In this document: piece after piece, positions 43,761 through 55,003 of the stretch
Position numbering within the stretch: position 1 is the first letter of the stretch
Layout: each line of letters begins with the position of its first letter
Assembly (NCBI GenBank): GCA_003008705.1
Contig: PDUO01000104.1
Coordinates: 26,116 to 90,115, forward strand
DNA length: 64,000 nt
Direction: 5' to 3'
DNA from: Pezicula radicicola
Taxonomy: Eukaryota > Ascomycota > Leotiomycetes > Helotiales > Dermateaceae
Translations under genes and position numbers: made by a program
The notes under the pieces: generated by a model
The model's input: only the letters and a program-made list of their open reading frames with translations
What the model was told of the DNA's origin: nothing
Databases searched by the model: none

Positions 43761-45030
43761 TATCAAGTGAGTATCCTTGAAGCGCAATGAACCTTTTCTC
43801 GAGCCGCTATTGTTGATCGAGCTTTGCTGAAAGGATTCTTTCATTACAGTGTCTAGAAGATAGTAAGGTAACTTGCCTTTAAAATACTTCGACCGAATTT
43901 TGGATTGAGCCGAGCTTGATTGAGTAACCGAGCCTTCCGGTACTAAGCTTATCTCTGCTTACTAGATGGAGAAATAACTTTTGGCCTGTGAAAGTTAGAA
44001 GCACTTTTTTTCGAATTCTAATGCGGATAAGGGCTTCTTTAAGGCGCATGCCGTCCTTCTAGGCGCCATCATGGCAAGGCTCCACGGTCTGCCCCCTGTC
44101 GAATCGGTAATCTACTGTAGACGCTAGGGCTGACATAGAGGGCAGGGCCCGGCGCCGCCCGGGATGGTTGTCCTAGGTGGGCTTGGAGTACATAGTGGAA
44201 AAGCAAGCTGTGGCGCTAGGAACTGGGATTTGATTCGAATCATATATTTTATATGTACGTATACGAAATCGAATTCCTCTCTTTGTTACTTCTTTCTAGG
44301 TTCGCACCTGAATCGGTGCAATCTAGTTCGACGGCATTGACTTACATGATTGCGCCTAATAGTCAGCCCTTGTCGCTAAGTTCTTAGCTGAAGAAACAAA
44401 TACCTGAACAAATGACCTCTTCTACTGAGGCAAGGCAGCCACAGTGGTACTGTAGTTAAATCCACAGCAGCGGTCGATTCCTGTGATGAGAAGGTTTTTC
44501 CACCTCTGTGAAGGCTATGAATATCTCTAATTAGGATGCATAGATTCATAGCTGAATTGTTTAGTATACCACAACAGTCCCGCATCGCCACAATGGCACG
44601 AACCCTAGTCATCCGGTCCTATAACGCTAAAGATACTGCGCTTAGATTCATCCTTGTGACTGGATACGCTGGAGTCACTCCTTACTTATTTCATAAATTA
44701 GGAAACTCTGGCTTTACTAAATTCTTGCCTAAGGACACAGCATCACGTCCACCAGATCGCAACAATACTAATCATTGCCAAACATGGCCGTGACCGTCTT
44801 CCTCCTTTGTCGCTAAGCTTCCCGCATCGGTTGGATCCACCTTAGCATCTGCTCCTCAAAAGCAGCCCTTATCTTTGCGTTTCGCTCTTCCTGCTCCTAC
44901 ATTTTAATGCCCTGGTTTCTCTCCTGAGGCGCGCCCTGCATCTACCGCTTTGTTGATCCCAATTACTGTGGTTAGGCAACTGATTCTCATTTTCGCCCCA
45001 TCCAGTCTTGTGCCAGCCAACTGGCAAGAG
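43761..45030. other. no supported gene
   Basis: Short frames at 44376-44612 (minus) and 44536-44793 (plus) have no motifs. A GC-rich patch with CCCGGCGCCGCCCGGG lies near 44148. 44820-45000 is pyrimidine-rich on the plus strand, possibly the 5' flank of the kinase gene. Confidence 0.4.
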
Positions 45031-45087
45031 CGATGAAAGGTCTCGACAACTGTATCATTGAAAAAATCAAAGCGTCAAATATAATAA

Positions 45088-46780
45088 GTGTTGGAGTTGA
45101 CAGAGCTAACAATGCCGACAGAAGTCTCACGCCCAGTCAAAGGCAGCAAGTTTCACGATCGAGCAAAGAAGTTCCTCGATACTTACGGTCACACCGATCA
45201 CGTACGGTCACAAGTTGTGGATTATATCTACAAGCTCCAGCCTAAGAAACATTACCTCGATATCTTGGACACAATTCCCCGGGATCTTATCCCGCAACCA
45301 AAAGAATGCAAGTTGATGAGGATGGATTCAGCTAAGGGATCGAATAGAGATAGTAAGGTCATAACCCTTTCGGTGAATTAGGAAGCCTCTCATGTTCTGC
45401 TGAGAAGCTACATAATGTGGTTAGGGGTTCGAAAATCTCAGTAGTGGATTCTGGAGATGCCAAATATATGTGTTATCCTAAAGAGCATCGACAGGAGGGA
45501 ACTTCTCAGCCAATTCGTTGTGAGAAAGAAAACGGACAAAGACTTGCCGCTTACAAAGGAAGACCAACAACGAATCCTGCAGGACGGCACAGCTGTGGAC
45601 AAATTCTATGATAAGCAACGTTGCACTTTACGAGACATTCCTTTTCAAGGCCACTTCGATTTCCGGGAAACTGAGGACGTACCATTTGAGTGGCTAAACC
45701 GCCTAGGAACAGGACATTCCGAGTGTCATGTTGATAGTGTAAAGATCATCCTCACCAGCAGAGTTGTTGCTTGCAAAATCATCAAACCCACTAAAAACCA
45801 GTTGAAGATAGCCAAACCCCAGTTCGAGCAAGAAATCAAACACATACAAAGACTGGGCCCACATCCTCACATTGTGGCATATGTCGGTTCTTTCACTCGA
45901 GGACGCATCCTAGGTTTACTCATAGACCTGGTGGCAGATGGAGACATATTCGAACGAATTTTCTGATGTTTTTTACCGGTCTTTTATTTGCCTCGCATCA
46001 ACTCTCTCGTTCATGCATCGTCGCCGAAGTAAGTAGTCGTCGACATTCGGTTTTGTTTCACATTTGGCTGATGTTAGAACAGCACTGCATCTCGACATCA
46101 AACCTGCCAATATTCTCATTTACAGCGATGCCCCTGATCATAGAACTGTTCTTTTCACAGACTTTGGGATTTCCTTTGATTCCACTACATCTAATCGCCA
46201 TACATCCTTTACTACATCAGATGGAATATCAAGAGAGCGAACTCAACGATATTGCCCTAGAGAAGCTGAGACTGGCGGAGCCAAGGGACATAGATATGAT
46301 GTATACTCTCTAGGGTGCGTATTCGTGGAAATCATAACGGTACTGGCAGAGAAAGACGTGGATGACATCCGCCGGCATGTGTACGAGGGAAGGGAGGACT
46401 CTGATCGCTTTGTCTACCACGAGGCCCACCTCAAAGTCGTTGAATAGGTTCAACAAAAACTGAAACCCAGTTGCGGCTCTCATTTGGAGCTTCCAATTAA
46501 GTAGTGCTCCGAAATGCTGCAGTACAAAGAAGAAGATCGACTATACATGGTTGATTATATCAAGACTATGATGGAAGACACCGAGGCGACTCCAGAGAAA
46601 CATCCGACCTACATCTGCGGGGATCCAGACTGCTTGAGCGATCCACTTAGTTCGAAGGGTGCTAAAAGCGAAGGCACTTACGAGATGGAAAACTTGGGCC
46701 AGTCTCGAATTGAAGGTATAGGGATCCAATTTCAGCCTTTGAAATGTCTGCTCATAAGCCTCAAAAAAGTTCAACGATAG
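45088..46780 (+). pseudogene. Ser/Thr kinase of fungal HRD-variant type, pseudogene
   Basis: The N-terminal region reads GSKFHDRAKKFLDTYGHTDH, VVDYIYKLQPKKHYLDILDT (45140-45300), then after a break CVILKSIDRRELLSQFVVRK and LTKEDQQRILQDG (45468-45595). The kinase domain opens with VPFEWLNRLGTGHSECHVDS, a poor glycine loop, VVACKIIKPTKNQ with the ATP-binding Lys, PHPHIVAYVGSFTRG and LGLLIDLVADGDIFERIF. A GTAAGTAG...TTAG intron (about 46029-46078) precedes TALHLDIKPANILI, where HRD is HLD, LFTDFGISFD with DFG, and GHRYDVYSLGCVFVEIITVL. The C-terminal scrap MLQYKEEDRLYMVDYIKTMM runs to 46780. Stops at 45379, 45964 and 46445. The gene directly precedes the esterase on the same strand. Confidence 0.75.
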
Positions 46781-47089
46781 GCGACATTCGAGTGGTAGAG
46801 ACTTGGAGACGACCACTTTGGCACATAGTCCACGATCGAGACCTACAGACTCGAACGAGGCTGAACAGCAGCGCGTTCGGTTTAAGGAACGTAAACGTAT
46901 ATCTCCGAGACGTCTGAGTTTGGCTTACCGCCCAAAGGACGACATCCACAGCATGGTACATAAAGCCCCTGGCCCCTGGTAATTTAACAATCATCTCACG
47001 AAGTGCATAGGCTGTCCTCTGCGAGGGTCAAAGCCAGATTGTTGCTGAGTATGCGACGACTTACGCTCCCTGGCTCCCGAACTAGTACT

Positions 47090-48057
47090 GATCTTGCGTA
47101 GCATTGTCTTTATACATGACCTTGGAGGATACCAGATCGGCACATGGACTAAAGGCGAAATCATGTGGCCCAGAGATTTATTGCCAATAAGCCTTCCACA
47201 TGTCCGCATACTCTCAGTCACAACTCAGGATGCTCCGAATTGCTAAATTACAAATCTTCGCTGACATCTAATATTACAGTGGAGCTTCAATACTGCTGTT
47301 AAGAATTTCTTTGCTAGCTCCATTTCAAAGGATAACTTGAATCGCCTTTCCATGGACCTACTTGAGGACCTCTGGTCGGTGAGGGAAGAGACCGGCCGGC
47401 GCATTATTTTTGTCGCTCACAGCCTTGGAGGCCTTATTGTCAAAAGTGTAAGTGCTCTTGCGAATCATGGAGAGCCTATTTCTTATGCTTCATCTTTTAG
47501 CCTTCCAGGTTTAGCTAACGTTCCTTGAATAACAATAGGCTCTAGCTACGTCAAAAAGCTATGGAGCACTGCAGAAGGGAAACCTCGGTTGTATCTCGGA
47601 TAATACTAAGGGCATTATCTTCGCCGGAACACCACATCACGGAGGTGACAAAGATAAATGGAACTCGATTACCACTAAACTTGCCAAGCTCATTTCGACA
47701 AGCGGTCCAGGTGACACTATTGCCGCCCTATCTCGCGGAGCGGAGATAGTAGATGTACTGCAGTTTACGTTCCAGAGTCTAAGGGATATCAGAGTTGTCT
47801 CATTCTTTGAAGGCATCGAGTACACCGAGATTGGAAAGGTGAGTTTTCTTGTTGGGCAAAGGGAATTGAACTTGCTGACCTTTCAACGGATTGTCGATGA
47901 TGAGTCGGCCAGCTTAGGCGTCCCGATGGAGTAAACGATGACCATTTCTACTAATCATAATGATATGGTCAAGTTTGATGACAAAAATGATGATGGGTAC
48001 AAGGCGATAATCAAAGAAATCTCGGACTTACTTGAAAACCTGCAGGATGATCGATGA
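47090..48057 (+). pseudogene. serine esterase (DUF676/PGAP1-like alpha/beta hydrolase)
   Basis: Plus strand with legible gene structure: GGYQIGTWTKGEIMWPRDLL, PISLPHVRILS, an intron ending in ATTACAG (47279), then WSFNTAVKNFFASSISKDNL, LEDLWSVREETGRRIIFVAH and SLGGLIVKS. The nucleophile elbow G-H-S-L-G-G reads AHSLGG. Intron 47448-47538 (GTAAGT...ATAG) is phase 0, then ALATSKSYGALQKG, GIIFAGTPHHGGDKDKW and FTFQSLRDIRVVSFFEGIEY to a GTGAGT donor at 47839. The last exon starts IVDDESASLGVPME, a TAA, then TISTNHNDMVKFDDKNDDGY with the catalytic His context. The expected acceptor AG before IVDD reads GG. Such esterase domains often form the N-terminus of fungal NLR-like proteins or act on lipids. 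With one stop and one lost acceptor it is nearly intact. Confidence 0.75.
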
Positions 48058-49320
48058 CGAATATATTGTTACGTACAGGTCGGCGTCCTTCCCTCCCTCG
48101 ATTCGTTACAATTTCATATACAAAATAGGGTGATCAGCGACAGCGAGTGTGGCCTTCCTTTGATTCAACATCAGGGAATATGCGGAGGGCGAATATAGCG
48201 TTTTTATAGTAAATATAAATGCCATTTCAGTGTACCATTTCAGTAATTATTCTCTGTTTAGTAATTATGTCAATTTCAGTGATTTTGGTGCGACAGCGAC
48301 AGCGAGGTATGGCGACGACGACAGGCAGGATACTTACTGCGAATCTGACTAGTATAGACTGCCATTTTAGATTCTGGTCCGAATTTCAACGATCTCAGGA
48401 TACAGAGAATCTAGCTTCACCTCCTCGATCTCCAACTTCTCGACAGTCAAACAATCAACCTCTGATTCTACTGCTGCTCAAAACAGGCTCATATCTCTAA
48501 GTTCGGGCGACCTCCATTTCCTCTTCCATCAATCGTCCTCACTCTGCTCCTACTCAGTAGCTGGTCTTCCGCATCTACGCACGCTCTCCCAGCACAAACA
48601 AAAGACTACTGACCCCGCCTAAAATCACTTAAAACATTGGGGCACGCTACCAACAAACACTACACATAGCAGACATCTTATCAAAGCGTGGGCACATTTG
48701 CTATGAATGCCCTCAAAAACAGGCTGCGAAAAGAACCAGGGGAGGGGATTTGGTCGAAGAAAAGTGCTGTGGCTGGACTGCTAACTAATGCATCTTTAAC
48801 ATGGTCCATCATGGTCGCAACGCGACTGAACTTCCGCATTCGCATTTCCAAGGTTAGCCTCTTGTTACCGTGGCAAAATACGCATTGATCCTTCTTTAAG
48901 ACGAGTTGGAACGGATCGAAGTCCGAGATAGGGACGGGAACGGGAACGGGGGATTCCTGCTTCGGATCGACCCTGCGAGCAGTGGCTGGGCTTCTGCTGC
49001 ACTTCTTGCCGGCTAGCCAAGGCGACTATGAGGTTAATAGTACAGACCCGACGTCCTACAATTTCTTCGACAGATAATTCTCGGAGCTGGATTATGTTTT
49101 TTTTTCTTTCATATTATTATTTCGCAAGAAATAGAACCTTTCTTCCTCTCTTTGTAATACCGCAAGTAAGATAGCAGCGTGTTCTCACCGTGGTTTTGGC
49201 ACCTTTCTCAGCGCCAGCGTTACATTTTGTGCTGGGCGATAGCATATATCGCGTGCTGCTGCGAATTTTGTCATCTGGTTTCTATAACGCTGTCGTGTGG
49301 CAGACACTAGCGCATGAGAA
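48058..49320. other. no supported gene
   Basis: Frames at 48219-48500 and 48688-48888 lack motifs. 48130-48310 carries repeated GCGACAGCGACAGCGAG words and ATTTCAGT repeats. 48930-48950 has GGGACGGGAACGGGAACGGG. Nothing coding could be established. Confidence 0.4.
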
Positions 49321-49560
49321 TCGCCAAATAAAAATAATAAAATAATAAAATTAATATAATTATTTTACTTATTATTAGTTTAATTAAATACTATTTAAGT
49401 TTACTTATACTCTTTATTATTATACGAGTTATATACTTTTTTAAAAGATTATAAGCTTAGATTTATAAAAGCTTAAAATAAATTATTTAAATTTATAAAA
49501 TAAAAGTATTATAAAAGTAAAATAAAAAGATAATTTAAACTTACAAGTATAATATTAAGC
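49321..49560. repeat. AT-rich patch, RIP-like
   Basis: About 240 bp composed almost wholly of A and T with sharp edges against normal-composition DNA. It looks like a short RIP-mutated repeat insertion; no termini were recognised. Confidence 0.6.
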
Positions 49561-49756
49561 TATAGCCTCCAATCCACTGACTCCCTATGAGATTCTAACC
49601 AAGTATACAAATGATGTCTCTACTTCTGGTGAGAAATCCGACCGATCCAAGACAATTGACGCTGCCCTCCAGGCCGGCGATATCCCATCAGAGCACATTT
49701 CCGTCCTAATCTTCACTAAATCGTTATTATAGTTAGGCGACAATGACTGGGAAATA

Positions 49757-50022
49757 TGCTCTTAGCTAGTGTGGCTAACAATATAGTGATATTGTATCGT
49801 TTATATCGCTAAGCTAGAATATACCGCTTTTAAACGTATGTTATATAAAAAACAATAATTAAATTTAATCTTTGTAGAAATCATCTTAGGTAGGTTTAAT
49901 AAGAATTAAGATATAAAAAGTCTTAGTAACTTTTATAAAGTAGTATAAGGAGTACGGCTAAGTATAAAAGAGCATAGACCTTTTATATAAACGATATATT
50001 GTTAGCAACACTGCTCTTAGCT
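49757..50022. mobile_element. MITE-like element with terminal inverted repeats and 11-bp target duplication
   Basis: GTGTGGCTAACAATATA at 49769-49785 is inverted at the right end, whose reverse complement (from 50011) begins GTGTTGCTAACAATATA. A further block TCGTTTATAT is also inverted, 11 bp more internal on the left arm. Direct repeats TGCTCTTAGCT flank it at 49757-49767 and 50012-50022. The 243-bp interior is AT-rich and non-coding. The duplication length suggests a Mutator-like source, by inference. It sits inside the Tc-toxin-A-like relic. Confidence 0.75.
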
Positions 50023-52689
50023 TGTTAAACAAGTTCGAGGGCCGTCTCTAGGCGAGAGTTTGGCCAAACTGCTCTTCCCGCGGTCGGAATTCGAGAAATT
50101 AGTGGGGAAGAGTCCTCCAAATATGGACATCTTAGGCAAAGTCCGCGTCAGTTTCTTCTAAGCCGAGTCTCTCTTGGCCATTAAAACCTTGCTGGGCATG
50201 CCCAAGGAATTCTTTTTGATAGGAGCTGACAAAACTCTTGCTTTTTATGTATTTTAGATACAGCGGCAAAGGGTTTGAGCTCGACTTGTCAAAGATCCTC
50301 CTCGCTGCTCAGAGTAAGATAGCTGATGACAAGGGCAAACTACCTAATAATTTTTAACATGTAGGAAGAGGTTTACAGACAAATTTGTCCTCCTTGACAT
50401 GGCAATGGAAAATGCGCTAGCTCTTCACAATGCTGCACAACGCATGCATCGATTGTTGGAATGAACACTTCTGGCTGACTATGATGGAAGTCCGCAGAGG
50501 AGACTTCATTCCGGTTAAACCGGGGGCTGACACCAAGGAAGACACCGACAACGGAGAGAAGACCTTGCGCAGCAACAATTTTACAGGCATTTTCCAGCTG
50601 GAAGATGCAGCGTGCGAGGCATGCTGCTCCATTACAAGCCTGTCGGCGTACTTTGTCAACTTGATGTCTTTGCTTAAGCAGGCCGATAGCAAGCAGTCTA
50701 CAGCCACCTTTTTTGAGGTTCTGAACAAGCGCCGCCCAGATCTTAAGCACTTGCAGCTTACATGCGCCAATTCGCAGACTCCTATCCCATACATCAGTCT
50801 CGTCAATGAAGTGTTCGAATGCTACATTCACTACAATTACAGACTACAGAGTCCCGACTCAAACGACGACATTACAGGAAGAGAAGCCATACAGGTCTGG
50901 AATATTCCAGAGGACGGGGAAACGTCTAAGGACGATTTCCACGCTGATTATCCCATTTATCAGTCTGGAAACACAATCAACTCTGTCTGCAGTGAAATCA
51001 TCTCACAGCAAATGTACCCGTTCATGCACTTCCCCTAGGAGAAGCCGCGTGATGAGGTAACGCAGATCATGGCCAGCTTTCAGGTGCAGATGCCTGAGCT
51101 CATTGAGGCGTTCAGAATGCGTCACCACCTCCTCGGCAGTATCCCTCGAGCCATACAAGGACAAGATGATGTAAAAGGCAAGCTGCAGCGCGGCGTCGAT
51201 GAGGTCTTTGCTCGACAAAGCGCAGCCGAGGTGTTGGGAATACAGCAGGCTGAATTCTCCGCCATCACGGGCGAGAAATTCTTCCCGAGCTGGTTTGCTG
51301 ATTTGCTTTATGGATTGCCCGACCAGAATGACCTGTCAACATTTCAATCTGAATCTTCCTAGATGGCAGCTACCCTATAGGGCTATTAGTCTACCGATGA
51401 AATAGTTAAGGAGACGAGCACTACTCGCTTGTCTTCGATCAAGACTCAGCTGATGAAGGGGTCCGGCTTAGAGTTTGAAGACGTTCTTGACCTAGCTAAA
51501 TCGCAGTGCTTTGGCCAGGACTTGGTCATTATAAATAAATAAAAGGCTCTAGCGAATTCAAAAACTCTCTTGATGATCTGCTGCTCCTTGCGAGCTTATC
51601 TAAACCCCCGTTCAAGGACCTCACGGAAGAGATATGCTTTAACCTTCAAGCAATTCTGCGCCTACAGGCCAAGCTGAAGTGGACCACCAGGGACCTTGAT
51701 GCCACTATATTTTCCCTGCGATCACGCGAAATGGAGCAGTCCTTGAGCGGCTACAGACCCAAGGCAAACTCTTTCTTTTCCATTTCTACATACGTGATTG
51801 AGGGCATCGCCTCTATCGTGAGGCTGAGTGGGCTCACTGGCATTGACGCAGCCTCTCTTCTGCCGCTCTGGAGCACCATAGATACATATGGCGTTGACTC
51901 CTTCATCTATCGCAAGTTCTTTACTCCTCCCCTCCGGCATATCTCCAATATTTTTTTGAAGCCCCCAAGAATGACATGTTTTTGGCTATCGGCAATATCC
52001 CCGTTCTCATCCGAGATAAAGACGTCCCGATTTGCATGGGTCTCTAGTGGCCTATTGAGGGCTACGTTGACCTGCTCCACGTCACCAAACTAGACGGCAG
52101 GGGCGAGTCTCTCAACGTGGATAAGTTCTCCATTCTTTACCGAATGTGTTGGTCTGCAAGATTCTCCAAGTGTCTCCGAAGAATTGCAAAAATTTCTTCA
52201 AGCTCTTCTTTGGCGGGTCGAAGAGACCACTAGAAAGCCCTGCTGCTGTGCTCTCTGCCATCAAGGAATAGAAGAGACTTCTTGACGGGGGCTGGATAGT
52301 AGACACCCTACACAGCCTACTTGACGATTCAGATGATGCCGCTGATACAGCAACCTCTATGAGGGACGGGCTACGGACTTTATCCGCTCTCTCCCATGGC
52401 GCTTAGGGAATCCGGAACTCCTTCCCGTTGCTGTTTACAGAGATCGGACCAAGTTCTGACTATGTTTCCGAGTGTGCAGCCCGCACTTTTAATGCCGCTA
52501 CTACAAAGGTAGTCATAGGATTTATTGAAGGTAAGCGAACATCTCAAAGAGGACCTCGTTTCCCAAAGAGTAACTAATGTTTTGAAAACAGGTACACAGA
52601 TTCAGTCAACGAAAATGACCTTCACGGATCTGTCCGAGCTTAACAAAGCCATTGTGGCCTCCGGCAAATGGCCCAGTAACTCTAGTGAT

Positions 52690-52862
52690 ATTGAAATAAG
52701 TAGAAGTGTTAAAACAAGAGGTTTATACTATAATATAACCTTACTATATTGTTAAACTCTTACACTCCGATATCGCTAGAGGATAGACTCCCTAAGGGCT
52801 CTAGACAGCCTGTAGATAGCCTAATCTTTAGTTCTTACAATATATAATATTACCTATAAGTG
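52690..52862. repeat. AT-rich patch interrupting the Tc-A-like relic
   Basis: About 170 bp of AT-rich sequence separates two segments that otherwise look like consecutive coding DNA. Neither clean intron borders nor inverted termini could be identified, so an insertion or a diverged intron are both possible. Confidence 0.4.
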
Positions 52863-54992
52863 TTGTGTTTTATGAAGGTTGTTGGCTTTCTTAACGCTGT
52901 ACTGGTAAATAACGCCAGTACTGCCCCAGAAACAACCTTAATAGACGACAATAAGGCTGATCTCATCAGGGATGAGCTCCTTAAGTGGGACAGGCAGAGT
53001 GCATTTGTCAAACTCTCCTCCCCGACAATTATTCAGGAACTCATAGAGACGCTCGTTTTCAACACGGTCCAAAGTCTTATGCCAGATCTTGACACGAGAT
53101 TAACTCCTATCTTACTCTTGGGTATCTTTAAGCTACCCATTCAAGATAATAAAGGAAAGGAGTCGGTATTAGCTACTCTCCAGAAATTGAGTGAGCCAAC
53201 GACTGCTGCCGCTGCAACCCTGGATGCGTACTTTACGCCTAACGCCACTGACACCTTCACAATATCTTATCCGAAGAAAAGTCCCGCTTCCTTCACTTAA
53301 GTAACTCATACACTTACCGTTAATGGCATTTTAATAACCTTCAACGCCGCAGACAGCACTTGGAAGCCTTTTCCGATAGCAAGCGGCCAGACTTATCACC
53401 TTGCGGGTAATTTTCCGGCATCTCAGCTGCTGTGGTAAACACCGAGGTTTATGATTTCACAGTTCACAGACGAGATGCTGCTGCCGGCATAAAAGGCAAA
53501 GGCTACCAACGCCATCATGGCTGCAGTTAAGCACGTAGCTAGTATATGTCAGACGTACCAGCTCTCGGTTGAGGAAATGGACTACTTTGGCACCCCCAAA
53601 ATTGCAATTAGACACATTCTAATAATAGATTTCAACGCACCTACGTTCGACCTTCTATCTAAGCTCTAAAACTATATCTATTTCAGGGGGGACTTTACAC
53701 TAGTGTTAGACAACAACAGCCCCATCACCCTGTTGGTATGGCTTTCAAGAGCTACAGGCTTCAACAAGAAGGAAATTGTTTCCGAGCTTTCTGCTTGTGC
53801 AGGATGGGATAAAGGCCGGCTAAAAGATGTCATTGACATCAAGTACAAGAGTTATGATAACGCTGATCGTCCCGCAAGTGTGCGCAATTTTGATGAGCTT
53901 TGCGGTCTGTAAGCCATCATGGCAATTGATCATCTCCTCGCTCTTGCAGTGGGAGTGTCAGAATTAAGATAAGAGTTAGACTTATAAAAGGTGTGGAGAG
54001 TTCTCCTTCTATGAAGACCAGATGATCTCGCTTTCTAAAGCTGATGTTACGTTTGACTTGACGGACCAGTTATACGGCTCGACGTTCCAGCAAGAAACTC
54101 AGGCAAACTTCGGAAAACTCTTACCGGGGATACCTGTCTGTGGCAGCAGAGAAGAAACCATTCTATTAGCTTCCTAGGGCTTTCGCAGATCTCAACTCAT
54201 CCGCCGGAAAGAGCAGGCAGACCAAGTCGGTCTCGTGGACGCTGTCTTACGGAAGTGAAGAAGGTCCTACTAGTCTTGTGCTAAGCGCGCCCAGTAGAAT
54301 GATAGCACAAGCGTCACTTACTTTAACATGCCCAAGAAGTTGATCATACGTCTTAGAGACTGAAGGAGGCTGACCTTGACAAGGACATAGACCTTCTCGC
54401 ACATGCTAATGCGTGCGGCAGCCGTTCGAGTGGACCCTCTTCACAGTGTATTGAACGTACTTACTATACAGTACAGCCCACCAGTTCCCAAACCCAACAA
54501 AGAAGTTGATGTGAGTCTCACTTATCACGAGTTGACAAAGCCAACAGCGCTGTATAACTGGGAGATCGGTCTCCATTCGATGTACAGCTTCAACGATATA
54601 TCGCAGGGCCCTCTGGTCTTAAGAAGAAGAAAATCCGAGGATGCAAAGACCGAGAATAAAGTGTCTTGCTGGAGGTTCCCACCTTTCCAAGACATAGCCC
54701 GCAAGATTGGCCAGAAGCATGGCGCCAACATCAAGCCTGCTGACATTGCCAAGGACAAAGACTTCAATCTAGCTATTATGGAGCGGCGAACACACGGCGC
54801 CCTAGTACATGCGACGGCGCGCGGTCGACCAGAGAGGTACATGAAGTGGATCGTGATGGAGTATGCCGAAATACTCATTGCTGGTGATGTTCACTTCCGC
54901 CGCGGCACCCTTGAGAGCTTGCCTCTAGCAATTCAGCGATATATCGAGGCTTCGCATATTCTCGGCCCTACACCACCTAGTATTCCTAAGTT

Positions 54993-55003
54993 GGGGGGGG
55001 GGG
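54993..55003 (+). repeat. G11 homopolymer
   Basis: Eleven consecutive G inside the longest open segment of the Tc-A-like relic. The flanking frame stays open across it in the given sequence, but homopolymer length is prone to sequencing error and to slippage. Confidence 0.95.
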
